16,964 nucleotides of DNA from assembly GCA_900539945.1 (NCBI GenBank), contig UQDV01000043.1, forward strand, positions 1 through 16,964. The letters run 5' to 3'. Below the pieces are notes generated by a model. That model was not told the origin of the DNA. It saw only the letters and a program-made list of their open reading frames with translations, and searched no databases. This document shows positions 1-7,080 of this stretch, piece by piece (position 1 is the first letter of the stretch; each line of letters starts with the position of its first letter). The translations under genes were made by a program, and so were the position numbers. The stretch is from an uncultured Faecalibacterium sp. (GTDB taxonomy: Bacteria > Bacillota > Clostridia > Oscillospirales > Ruminococcaceae).

Positions 1-1
1 G

Positions 2-88
2 TTTTCGGATTTGAATCTATGCCCAATTAACAACCGTCAGGGAATTGTAATTGATGGTGAAGATTCAAAGGTTATTTGCAAAGACTAA
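2..88 (+). CDS. Possible C-terminal end of a gene that starts before the window
   Basis: Frame 2 is open from the window edge for 28 codons, ends in TAA at 86-88, and encodes a tail ending in DGEDSKVICKD. The other two forward frames close within the first few dozen bases. Base composition is more AT-rich than the core genes further right. It is followed directly by the hairpin repeat block, as expected for a gene end. No family can be recognised from so short a tail, and chance openness over 28 codons is quite possible. Confidence 0.35.
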   Translation, partial: FSDLNLCPINNRQGIVIDGEDSKVICKD

Positions 89-99
89 TTTGAAAATTC

Positions 100-198
100 G
101 CGTTTGTGGAGCGAAGCAGAACAATGAAAGCCCCAGTGGGGCTTTTAAGCGACAGAACGGTCTTGCATAGCAAGATGGAGGGGCTTTGCCCCGACAAG
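100..198. repeat. Hairpin-rich repeat unit, copy 1
   Basis: This unit matches the one at 258-347. It contains three hairpins in order: AAAGCCCC/GGGGCTTT (127-134 with 138-145), TCTTGC/GCAAGA (161-166 with 170-175) and GGGGC/GCCCC (180-184 with 188-192). The last 27 bases or so are almost identical to copy 2. The first hairpin is followed by a short T run, so it could also end transcription of a gene entering from the left. It looks like a dispersed REP/MITE-like intergenic element; copies elsewhere in the genome cannot be seen here. Confidence 0.75.
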
Positions 199-230
199 TT
201 CCTGTTTGCCATACTCCTTCCCAGCAGGGT

Positions 231-250
231 TTGGGGCAGGCACGCCCCAA
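231..250. repeat. GC-rich hairpin between the two repeat units
   Basis: TTGGGGC (231-237) and GCCCCAA (244-250) form a perfect 7-bp stem with a 6-base loop. It lies between the two larger units, so positions 100-347 read as a chain of seven GC-rich stem-loops. Confidence 0.6.
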
Positions 251-257
251 CAAGACC

Positions 258-347
258 GCGTTTGCGAAGCAACGAACGCCCCAGCGGGGCGTTTGAGTGG
301 CAGCCCGGTCTTGCGCAAGCAAGATGGAGGGGCTTTGCCCCGACAAG
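258..347. repeat. Hairpin-rich repeat unit, copy 2
   Basis: Second copy of the unit at 100-198. Its hairpins are AACGCCCC/GGGGCGTT (275-282 with 286-293), TCTTGC/GCAAGA (309-314 with 319-324) and GGGGC/GCCCC in the shared 3' portion. In the first hairpin an A-T pair of copy 1 is a C-G pair here, changed on both sides of the stem, so pairing is kept while sequence differs. It lacks several bases of copy 1 near its left end. Confidence 0.75.
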
Positions 348-383
348 GGCTACTTCAAAATGCGGGAGTGTTGCAGAAGTGCA

Positions 384-435
384 GTCCCGGAGGAACGCAA
401 CATTTTCAAGAATTGAAAATTTGTGGTCACGGGAC
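384..435 (+). other. Nested inverted repeat (hairpin leader) before the small ORF
   Basis: An inner perfect stem ATTTTCAA/TTGAAAAT (402-409 with 413-420, loop GAA) lies inside an outer pair GTCCCG (384-389) and CGGGAC (430-435). It ends about 50 bases before the start codon at 484. It could be a leader-RNA hairpin, a protein-binding palindrome or the end of a mobile element. No U-tract follows, so it is not a standard terminator. Confidence 0.5.
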
Positions 436-483
436 GGTTCTTGCTCTTTACATTTTTGGCATTTTGGGGAAAGGTGTTTTACT

Positions 484-660
484 ATGGATATTGAAATCAA
501 ACGGATGTCAAGCGATACGATTGAACTGTTTGACCGGCTTAACATTGTTTGTAAACGCTTCCATATGGATTATCCGCACGCTTCCGAAAAAGACAGGTTC
601 TTCGTAGAAGCTGTTGCCCTGCATGAGTATCAACTCAAAAGGCTCATGAGCAGGGGTTGA
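484..660 (+). CDS. Small hypothetical protein (58 aa)
   Basis: The family is not recognised. The product is 58 residues, charged, with no membrane segment and no cysteine-rich zinc motif; it contains one Cys and several His, Lys and Arg, and looks alpha-helical. The start at ATG 484 is chosen because GGGGAAAGGTG stands about 8 bases upstream and because the in-frame extension back to position 106 would be read through the hairpin repeats. It is the only gene-like ORF between the repeats and the terminator at 762-793. Its composition differs from the operon that follows, and it may be cargo or a remnant of a mobile element. Confidence 0.5.
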   Translation: MDIEIKRMSSDTIELFDRLNIVCKRFHMDYPHASEKDRFFVEAVALHEYQLKRLMSRG

Positions 661-761
661 AACGCGCTGATGTCCCGCCGTTTCTTGGCTTGAAGCGTAC
701 CGAACGCAGCAACGAGATGCCTGCATAAAGGTTCGAGTGCTGTGGAGAATGCTCCACCACG

Positions 762-793
762 ATCCCCGGACCATTCGGTCTGGGGATTTTTTT
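762..793 (+). terminator. Intrinsic terminator after the small ORF
   Basis: ATCCCCGGACC and GGTCTGGGGAT pair (one G-T wobble) around a short loop, followed by seven T's. CCACCAC (754-760) and GTGGTGG (794-800) flank it and can lengthen the stem across the T run. It separates the accessory region from the LRR/VWA/MoxR operon. Apart from this and the promoter at 881-909, positions 661-947 hold nothing recognisable. Confidence 0.8.
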
Positions 794-880
794 GTGGTGG
801 ACGGTACAGGACGAGAACAGGGCGGCGCATAGCGCCCACCAGCTTTCCTGGGCTGTGTTGCCCAAAACCCCGGCGGGCAC

Positions 881-909
881 TGGACATCCTCTGCCGGGTG
901 GTTTATACT
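881..909 (+). promoter_or_regulatory. Sigma-A type promoter for the LRR/VWA/MoxR operon
   Basis: TGGACA (881-886) and TATACT (904-909) are 17 bases apart, a near-consensus vegetative promoter. Transcription would start near 916, leaving a leader of about 30 bases before the ATG at 948. No clear operator is seen. Confidence 0.75.
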
Positions 910-947
910 GGGAGCAGCAAAAAAACAGAGGAACAGGGGAGTGCGGA

Positions 948-2042
948 ATGGTGCAGGAAAACGGGATGATGCTGGAGGTTCTGCCGCTGGAAGCAGGCGG
1001 TGCGCGGCTGGTGCGGGTGTACGGCCAGGACCCCTGCGTTGTACTGCCGGGCAGCGTTCCGGCCCCGGCGGGAGGCAGCTGGCCCATCACCGAGTTGGGG
1101 GACTACTGCTTCTCCGAAAAGCCCCGCAGTCTGCCGGCATCGGATGCCGTCTGCCGCTATCAGGTGGATGATACCGGTGCAGTCCGGCTGACCCGGGCCT
1201 TCGGGCAGGCGGTGGGCGGCAGTGCCCGCCGGTACGATTTTGACTTTGACGCCCCGGCGGCGGACCCTGACGACCTGCACCCCGTGTGCGGCAGCTTTGT
1301 GGAAGAGGTGACCCTGCCGGACCGCCTGCAGGTCATTGGCAGCTGTGCCTTTTACAACTGCCGGAAGCTGCGCCTGCTTACGGTGGGAGCCGAGGGCCTG
1401 ACGCTGGGCAGTGATGTGTTCCTGAACTGCTTTGCACTGGAGACCATCCGGGTGCAGGCAGAGGCGGACGCGGCCACCGGCCTGTTTGCGCTGGTCAACA
1501 ACATCACCGAGGCGGTGCGGGCGGAGTTCCGGCCCGCTGGTGCGGCGGCCCCGTTGGCGGCCCTGTGGTACCCCGCCTACTGGGAGGACATTGAGGAGAC
1601 CCCGGCCCACATCCTGCTGCACACCTTTTCCGGGCAGGGATATCATTACCGGCAGTGTTTTTTGAACAATAAATTCCTCCCAGCAGAATACGACGCCATT
1701 TTCCCGCAGGGGCACGACGCCGACGATGCCAACATCATGGCCATGCTCTGCTTCGACCGTCTGCGCTGCCCATGGCAGCTGAGTGAAACGGCGGCCGGGC
1801 ATTACCGGGCCTTTCTTTCCGCCAACACCGGTCGGGTGCTCGCCCGTCTTTTAAAGGCGCAGGACACCGACAGCATCCGCGCTCTGCTGGCACTGGACGT
1901 GCTGGACAAAGCTGCCTTTGCCGAGGGGGCTGCCCTTGCCGCAAAGGCGGAAAATGCCGCTGCCGCTGCCCTGCTAGCCGACGCGGAACACAAAAAATTC
2001 GCCGCGGCAAAACCGAAGCGGCGGTATGATTTTGATTTTTAA
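948..2042 (+). CDS. BspA-type leucine-rich-repeat protein, first gene of a MoxR/VWA operon
   Basis: A 364-residue protein without signal peptide or membrane segment, so probably cytoplasmic. Residues about 118-170 read as one or two BspA/LRR_5-type repeats, with the pattern EVTLPDRLQVIGSCAFYNC followed by a second unit containing LGSDVFLNCFALETI. The C-terminal third is Ala/Leu-rich and helical. The motif RRYDFDF occurs twice, at residues 94-100 and as the last seven residues (358-364). The start at 948 follows AGGGGAG by six bases; the longer upstream frame would run through the promoter. Only 14 bases separate it from the VWA gene, so the two are surely co-transcribed. A role as adaptor or substrate receptor for the VWA-MoxR pair is inference from position; the LRR family itself says only protein binding. 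Confidence 0.85.
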   Translation: MVQENGMMLEVLPLEAGGARLVRVYGQDPCVVLPGSVPAPAGGSWPITELGDYCFSEKPRSLPASDAVCRYQVDDTGAVRLTRAFGQAVGGSARRYDFDFDAPAADPDDLHPVCGSFVEEVTLPDRLQVIGSCAFYNCRKLRLLTVGAEGLTLGSDVFLNCFALETIRVQAEADAATGLFALVNNITEAVRAEFRPAGAAAPLAALWYPAYWEDIEETPAHILLHTFSGQGYHYRQCFLNNKFLPAEYDAIFPQGHDADDANIMAMLCFDRLRCPWQLSETAAGHYRAFLSANTGRVLARLLKAQDTDSIRALLALDVLDKAAFAEGAALAAKAENAAAAALLADAEHKKFAAAKPKRRYDFDF

Positions 2043-2056
2043 GGGGGTGAATCCGG

Positions 2057-3487
2057 TTGCCAAAGGAAAAATTTGTGGACCCGCGCAAGGAATTCCGCTC
2101 CCAGCGGCCGGAGACCCATGAGGAGTGGCAGGCCCGCATGGGCGGCGAGGTGCTGGCCGTGGTGCGCAGCGGGCTGTATCTGGACTTCCGCTTTCTGGAT
2201 ATGGCCCTCTCGGCCCTCACGCCTGCCCCGGATGAGCGCTGCCGGGTGCTGGCCACCGACGGTCAGATGCTGTACTACCAGCCCGCCCGGCTGCTGCAGC
2301 TTTACCAGCAGAACCCGAAGTATCTCAACCGGTTGTATTTGCATGTGGTATTCCACTGTGTATTCCGTCATCTGTGGCTCAAAGGCCGCAGGGAGCCGCA
2401 GCTGTGGAGCCTGGCCTGTGACATCGCGGTGGAAAACGTGATCGACAGTCTGAACCGTGCCAGTATCAAGCGGCCCCTGACCTATGTGCGGCAGAATGCG
2501 TATCAGCAGATCACCGCCGAAGAAAAGGTAGTGGCGGCGGCCCCGGCGTACCGGTGGCTCACCCGCCAGACGCCCGGCGTGCTGCGCCAGCTGGAACGGG
2601 AATTCGTGGCCGATGACCACCGCCTGTGGCCGAAGGATGCCCCGGAACAGCCCCAGCAGATGCCCACCCCGCTGCCCCAAAAGACCTGGCAGAAGATCGG
2701 GGAACGGATGCAGACCGAGCTGGACCTGCGGGACAAAGAAGCCGGGGAAGGGGCCGACGCCCTGAAACAGCAGGTGAAGGCCGCCAACCGCAGCCGCCGC
2801 AGCTACAAGGATTTTCTGCGCCGGTTCTGTGTCATGCGGGAGGAAGTCAAGCTGGACCCGGACGAGTTCGACCTGAACTTCTACACCTACGGCCTGTCGG
2901 TGTACGGCAACCTGCCCCTCATCGAGCCGCTGGAAACGCGGGAAAGCAAAAAGATCGAGGAACTGGCCCTGGTCATCGACACCAGCTATTCCACCTCCGG
3001 TGCGCTGGTGCGGGCCTTTCTGGCCGAGACCTACACCCTGCTGAAGGGGCAGGAGAACTTTTTCCACCGCATGAACCTGCACCTGATCCAGGCTGACAAT
3101 GCCATCCGGCAGGACCTGCTCATCCGAAACGAGGACGAGCTGATCCACGCCATGAACCACTTTGAGCTGCGGGGCGGCGGCGGCACCGACTTCCGGCCCG
3201 CCTTTGCCTATGTGGACCGGCTCTGCGCCGAGAAAAAGTTCTCGAACCTGCGGGGACTGCTCTACTTTACCGATGGCATGGGCACCTACCCGGCAAAGCG
3301 CCCGGCCTACGACACGGCCTTCCTGTTTTTAGGAGAGCGGTTCGACGACGCCAATGTGCCGCCCTGGGCTATGAAAGTGGTGCTGGACGAAGAAGAATTT
3401 ACCGGTGCGGCGGCCCGCCCGGCCAGCGCTCTTGCCGACGCGCTGGCCGAAGAGGACGACCTGTACCGTGACCTGAACAACTCCTGA
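2057..3487 (+). CDS. DUF2201/VWA-like protein, MoxR partner
   Basis: A 476-residue protein of the vWA-like family with an N-terminal DUF2201-type metallopeptidase-like domain and a C-terminal VWA-like domain. In the N-terminal part HVVFHCVFRH (His96, His100, His105) sits where zincin-like members carry HExxHxxxxH, with Val in place of the catalytic Glu; Asp122 follows in a conserved W-x-x-A-x-D context. The VWA domain keeps an intact MIDAS: Asp308-x-Ser310-x-Ser312, Thr377 in GGGGTDF and Asp406 in YFTDG. The middle (about 190-260) is polar and partly charged. The start is TTG at 2057, six bases after AAGGGGGTGA; no better ATG lies nearby. Such proteins pair with MoxR ATPases, here the next gene after 18 bases. 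Hydrolytic activity is doubtful; metal-dependent protein binding is the likelier role. Confidence 0.9.
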   Translation: MPKEKFVDPRKEFRSQRPETHEEWQARMGGEVLAVVRSGLYLDFRFLDMALSALTPAPDERCRVLATDGQMLYYQPARLLQLYQQNPKYLNRLYLHVVFHCVFRHLWLKGRREPQLWSLACDIAVENVIDSLNRASIKRPLTYVRQNAYQQITAEEKVVAAAPAYRWLTRQTPGVLRQLEREFVADDHRLWPKDAPEQPQQMPTPLPQKTWQKIGERMQTELDLRDKEAGEGADALKQQVKAANRSRRSYKDFLRRFCVMREEVKLDPDEFDLNFYTYGLSVYGNLPLIEPLETRESKKIEELALVIDTSYSTSGALVRAFLAETYTLLKGQENFFHRMNLHLIQADNAIRQDLLIRNEDELIHAMNHFELRGGGGTDFRPAFAYVDRLCAEKKFSNLRGLLYFTDGMGTYPAKRPAYDTAFLFLGERFDDANVPPWAMKVVLDEEEFTGAAARPASALADALAEEDDLYRDLNNS

Positions 3488-3505
3488 CACGAGGGGGAAG
3501 CTGTT

Positions 3506-5044
3506 ATGAACATCAAACGCGCTAAAGAAGAGATCGAACACACCGTCAAGGCCTACCTTGCCAAGGATGCCCTGGGCGAATACGCCATTCCGGCCATCCG
3601 ACAGCGGCCCATCCTGCTCATGGGGCCTCCGGGCATCGGTAAGACCCAGGTGATGGAGCAGGTGGCCAGAGAGTGCGGGGTGGCACTGGTGGCCTATACC
3701 ATCACCCACCACACCCGCCAGAGCGCCGTGGGCCTGCCCTTTATCCGGCAGCGCCACTACGGCGACAAGGACGTTTCGGTGACCGAGTACACCATGAGCG
3801 AGATCATCGCCAGCATCTACGCCAAAATGGAGGCAACCGGCCTTTCGGAGGGCATCCTGTTCATCGACGAGATCAACTGTGTGTCCGAGACGCTGGCGCC
3901 CACCATGCTGCAGTTTTTGCAGTGCAAGACCTTCGGCAACCAGGCGGTGCCTGCGGGCTGGGTCATCGTGGCGGCAGGCAACCCGCCGGAGTACAACAAA
4001 TCCGTCCGGGACTTTGACATCGTCACCCTCGACCGTGTGCGCCGCATGGACATTGAGCCCGACCTGCCGGTGTGGAAGGACTACGCCCGGGCGGCCCACA
4101 TCCACAGCGCCATCCTGAGCTATCTGGAATTGCACCCTCAGAACTTCTACCAGATCAACGCCGACGTGGACGGCACCCAGTTCGTCACCGCCCGCGGCTG
4201 GGAGGACCTGTCTAATCTGCTGGACACCTACGAGCAGTTGGGCCTGCAGGCCGATGAGGACCTCATCAAGGAATACATCCAGCACCCGAAGATCGCTGAG
4301 GACTTCTCGGCCTATCTGGACCTTTACTATAAGTACCGCGATGACTACGGCGTGGAGGAGATCCTGGCCGGGCAGGCAAAGCCCGCCGTGTTCGCCCGGC
4401 TGCTGCAGGCCCCGTTTGACGAGCGACTGTCGCTGGTCAGCCTGCTTCTGGCGGGCCTGAACACCCGGTTTGCTGCGTCCCGGCAGGCAGATGCGGTGGC
4501 CGATGCCTGTTATGCCTTCCTGCGGGAGACGAAAAAGGCCCTTGCCACCCTGCCGGACGATCTGCCGGACGGCTCTGCAGAGCTGTTCAGCCAGCAGATC
4601 GCAGACTACGATGCCGAGACCCAGCATCAGCGGGACGCGGGCCTGCTGAGCCACGACGCCCTGACCACTCGCCTGCAGGTGCAGGCCGTGCTGCGCCGGT
4701 GGGAAGGCGAACTGCGCCGCGCCAACGCCGCCGGGACTCAGGAGGCCTTTGAGCTGCTGCGTGGGCAGTTCCAGACGCTGGCCGATGACCGCGAAAAAGC
4801 TCAGCAGACCGCCAGTGCCGCCCTGGAAGCAGCCTTTGATTTTATGGAGCAGGCCTTTGCCGAGAGCCAGGAAATGGTGGTGTTCGTCACCGAGCTCACC
4901 GTGAACCCGGTGTCCCATGCTTTCCTCACCGAGAACGGCTGCGAGCGCTATTTCCAGTACAACAAGGATCTGCTGCTGGACCACCGCAAAGCTGCCCTGC
5001 AGCAGGAGCTGGCCGCTGAGCAGCGCCGCCACGGGGGCGTGTGA
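3506..5044 (+). CDS. MoxR-type AAA+ ATPase
   Basis: A 512-residue AAA+ ATPase. Walker A is GPPGIGKT (residues 40-47), Walker B ILFIDE (117-122) and sensor 1 lies in AAGNPPEYN with Asn159. An arginine cluster RVRR (177-180) follows, a possible arginine-finger region. The insert with MSEIIASIYAKME before Walker B is typical of MoxR proteins. Residues from about 300 on form a long helical C-terminal region not needed for the ATPase core. The ATG at 3506 follows GAGGGGGA by about 7 bases. MoxR ATPases act as chaperone-like motors that mature or remodel protein complexes together with a VWA partner, here the preceding gene. The substrate is unknown, and no dehydrogenase or cell-surface gene that could be an obvious client is adjacent. 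Confidence 0.92.
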   Translation: MNIKRAKEEIEHTVKAYLAKDALGEYAIPAIRQRPILLMGPPGIGKTQVMEQVARECGVALVAYTITHHTRQSAVGLPFIRQRHYGDKDVSVTEYTMSEIIASIYAKMEATGLSEGILFIDEINCVSETLAPTMLQFLQCKTFGNQAVPAGWVIVAAGNPPEYNKSVRDFDIVTLDRVRRMDIEPDLPVWKDYARAAHIHSAILSYLELHPQNFYQINADVDGTQFVTARGWEDLSNLLDTYEQLGLQADEDLIKEYIQHPKIAEDFSAYLDLYYKYRDDYGVEEILAGQAKPAVFARLLQAPFDERLSLVSLLLAGLNTRFAASRQADAVADACYAFLRETKKALATLPDDLPDGSAELFSQQIADYDAETQHQRDAGLLSHDALTTRLQVQAVLRRWEGELRRANAAGTQEAFELLRGQFQTLADDREKAQQTASAALEAAFDFMEQAFAESQEMVVFVTELTVNPVSHAFLTENGCERYFQYNKDLLLDHRKAALQQELAAEQRRHGGV

Positions 5045-5047
5045 GCC

Positions 5048-5128
5048 ATGTGGGAAAATGTCCGGTTCAGCGCATTCAGCCTGACTTTCTGGCTGTTTTT
5101 GCTGCGGAGCGTGGGCTGCATCGCCTGA
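5048..5128 (+). CDS. Possible 26-aa hydrophobic peptide at the operon end
   Basis: ATG at 5048 begins three bases after the MoxR stop and runs 26 codons to TGA at 5126-5128. The product is a short N-terminus (MWENVRF) followed by one hydrophobic stretch, SAFSLTFWLFLLRSVGCIA, long enough to span a membrane if real. A GGGGG run at the end of the MoxR gene could serve as ribosome site, and the tight spacing would allow translational coupling. It lies before the operon terminator. Peptides this short arise by chance, so this call is tentative. Confidence 0.3.
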   Translation: MWENVRFSAFSLTFWLFLLRSVGCIA

Positions 5129-5138
5129 ACGAAACCTG

Positions 5139-5180
5139 AAAAAGCTGAGCACCTGCCAGACGGCGGATGCTCAGCTTTTT
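5139..5180. terminator. Bidirectional terminator between convergent operons
   Basis: AAAAAGCTGAGCA (5139-5151) and TGCTCAGCTTTTT (5168-5180) form a perfect 13-bp stem with T runs on both sides, ending the rightward MoxR operon and the leftward serine hydrolase operon (stop at 5206). Confidence 0.92.
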
Positions 5181-5205
5181 GTTTTTGCGGTATTTTGAGG
5201 TCGGC

Positions 5206-6057
5206 TCAGTCCAGCCACAGCTTCCCTTCGCAGGCCAGCACCTGGTCCAGGATCATGCGAGACACCCGTGCTCCGTACACGATGGCGGGGTGGTCGTTGT
5301 ACTCAATGATGTCGTGGAAGTCCTTGTTCATCAGCACGATGACATACTCCCCATAGGGCGTGTGCACGATGCCGCCGTCGTTGCGGCAGGCGTTCATGCT
5401 GCCGCTTTTGCTGGCCACCCAGAGCAGCTCCGGGGCCCCGGTCTCCTCGCAGTCCAGATAATACTGCGGGAAGTCCTTGGTCAGCATGGTGTTGTAGTGC
5501 TGCTGACGCAGGATGGCCAGCATCTCGACGCTGGCGGCTTTGCTCACCAGGGTGCCCCGAGCCATCTGGGCCAGCAGGGAAGCGTAGTCCCGGGGCGTGG
5601 TGGTGCCCAGCTGCCGGTACCGGTCAAAGTGCAGGGCGTTGTGCAGTACGGTGTGGGCAAAGCCCAGCTCCCGGATGCAGGCGTTGATGGTGTCCAGCCC
5701 CAGGTAGTCGATGAGCATGTTCGTGGCGATGTTGTCTGAGCAGATGATCATCATGGTGGCGGTGTCCTTCACCTTGAGGCGGGCCCCCACGCCCAGGGCA
5801 CGCAGCATGCCGCTGCCGTCCACGAACTGGCTGGCCTCGTATTCGATCTCGGCGGAAAGATCCGCCTTGCCGCGCTCGGCCTGCAGGTAGAGCGCCGCCA
5901 GCAGAAAGGCCTTGATGACCGAGGCCGTCTCAAATTCCTCGTCAGCCCCGCGCTCCACGGTGTGGCCCTGTAGGTCGTCCACAAAAACGCTCATCCTGCC
6001 CTGATAGGAATATAGTTCGGCGTCGATGCGCTTTTCCAGTGTCATGTTCTTGTCCAT
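5206..6057 (-). CDS. Beta-lactamase-fold serine hydrolase, class A-like, no signal peptide
   Basis: A 283-residue protein of the class A beta-lactamase-like (beta-lactamase2) serine hydrolase family. It shows the three active-site motifs: Ser46-x-x-Lys49 (SVIK), Ser107-Asp108-Asn109 and Lys217-Ser218-Gly219 (KSG where lactamases have KTG or KSG). The omega-loop region between about residues 140 and 156 reads ALHFDRYRQLGTTTPRD and holds no glutamate equivalent to Glu166, which lactamases use for deacylation; the loop is also short. There is no signal peptide, so it should stay in the cytoplasm. Both facts argue against antibiotic resistance and for a peptidase, esterase or amidase role. The ATG follows GGGAG by about nine bases, and the gene is 21 bases downstream of the M19 dipeptidase, in the same operon. 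Confidence 0.85.
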   Translation of the reverse strand: MDKNMTLEKRIDAELYSYQGRMSVFVDDLQGHTVERGADEEFETASVIKAFLLAALYLQAERGKADLSAEIEYEASQFVDGSGMLRALGVGARLKVKDTATMMIICSDNIATNMLIDYLGLDTINACIRELGFAHTVLHNALHFDRYRQLGTTTPRDYASLLAQMARGTLVSKAASVEMLAILRQQHYNTMLTKDFPQYYLDCEETGAPELLWVASKSGSMNACRNDGGIVHTPYGEYVIVLMNKDFHDIIEYNDHPAIVYGARVSRMILDQVLACEGKLWLD

Positions 6058-6078
6058 TGCGGCATTCTCCCGTCTGTT

Positions 6079-7068
6079 TTACAGGTTGTGCTCAAAGAAA
6101 TCCCGGGCATTGCGCCAGAAGATGCGCTCCACCTCGTCCTCGGTAAAGCCAGCCCTGCGCAGGGCGTCGGCCAGCAGCGGCATGTCCGCCGCTGTTTCCA
6201 GCTGGTGGTGGCCGTCGATGCCGTCAAAGTCGCTGCCCAGGGCCAGCACCCCGATACCGCCCACCTGCTTGTAGTGGGCCGCGTGCTCTGCGATGCGCTC
6301 CACCGTGCTGCGGCAGGCTTCCGGGTGAACGGGGTCGGTGTCCAGGAAAGCAGCATAGTAGTTCAGCCCCGCGATGCCGCCTTTTTCGGCCAGGGCGCGG
6401 ATCATCGCGTCCGTCAGGTTGCGGGTGTGGGGGCACAGGGCGCGGCAATTGGAGTGGCTGGCCGCAAAGGGGCGGGTGCCGTGTTCCACGATGTCCCAGA
6501 AGCCCCGGTCAGAAAGATGGCTCACATCCACGATCATGTGCAGGCGCTCCATCTCGGCCAGAAAGGCAAAGCCCGTCTCGGTCAGGCCGCGCTGGGTCTG
6601 AGCCGCCAGCGGCCCGCCGGGGTTTGCCTGCGGGGCGGCCAGCTCGTTGTTGTGGTTCCAGGTCAGGGTCATCATGCGCACGCCCAGCTCATACATCCGG
6701 CGCAGCACGCCCAGGCTGCCCTTGCAGCAGCCGCCCTCCTCCACGGTGAGCAGGCCGCTGATCTTTCCGGCTTCGGCGTTTTTGCGGATGTCGGCCGCCG
6801 TGTACACCGGGGCAATGCGGTCCGGGTATTTTGCCATGATCCGCTTGAACACGTCGATCTCTTCCAGCGCCGTCACCAGCGGGTCGGCACCGGGGGTGGG
6901 GTCGGCCAGGTTCACAAACGCGGCCAGACATTGCAGCATGTAGTCTCCGGCCTGCAATTTTTCCAGGTCGATGTGCAGATCATTGTGGGCAAAGCTTGCG
7001 GGGGTGCCATTCTTTTCGGCACGGCGCAGCTCGCTGAGGGTATCACAGTGCAGATCCCAGACCTTCAT
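6079..7068 (-). CDS. Membrane dipeptidase (renal dipeptidase family, peptidase M19)
   Basis: A 329-residue M19 zinc dipeptidase of normal family length. The binuclear metal site is complete: His7 and Asp9 (HCDT), the bridging Glu111 (EGG), His184 (DVSHLSD) and His205 (ASHSNCRA), with Asp280/Asp282 in GSDFDGI. The family hydrolyses dipeptides, often with broad specificity including some D-amino acid and dehydro-peptides. No signal peptide is visible, so despite the family name it is likely cytoplasmic, as in many bacteria. It begins 12 bases after the SNF2 helicase stop and is followed by the serine hydrolase gene, so all three share a transcript. Dipeptide recycling is the likely task; why it travels with a helicase is unclear. 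Confidence 0.95.
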   Translation of the reverse strand: MKVWDLHCDTLSELRRAEKNGTPASFAHNDLHIDLEKLQAGDYMLQCLAAFVNLADPTPGADPLVTALEEIDVFKRIMAKYPDRIAPVYTAADIRKNAEAGKISGLLTVEEGGCCKGSLGVLRRMYELGVRMMTLTWNHNNELAAPQANPGGPLAAQTQRGLTETGFAFLAEMERLHMIVDVSHLSDRGFWDIVEHGTRPFAASHSNCRALCPHTRNLTDAMIRALAEKGGIAGLNYYAAFLDTDPVHPEACRSTVERIAEHAAHYKQVGGIGVLALGSDFDGIDGHHQLETAADMPLLADALRRAGFTEDEVERIFWRNARDFFEHNL

Positions 7069-7080
7069 AATGCTTTCTCC

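Noticed and set aside
100..347. CRISPR array
   Set aside because: Only two diverged units with internal hairpins and no regular spacers; no cas genes nearby.
106..483. Upstream extension of the 58-residue gene, and an overlapping frame at 206-607
   Set aside because: Both would be translated through the hairpin repeat units and the nested palindrome; the ribosome site before ATG 484 explains the start.
731..760. tRNA-like 3' end (GGTTCGAGT ... CCACCA followed by a terminator), a possible attachment site
   Set aside because: The distance from the T-loop to CCA is about five bases too long and the T-stem does not pair; no 5' half is found.
948..5044. Antiphage defence system
   Set aside because: MoxR-VWA modules can be found in such settings, but no nuclease, toxin or other effector domain is visible in these three proteins.
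5206..6057. Antibiotic-resistance beta-lactamase
   Set aside because: No signal peptide and no Glu166 equivalent, so resistance by hydrolysis is unlikely.
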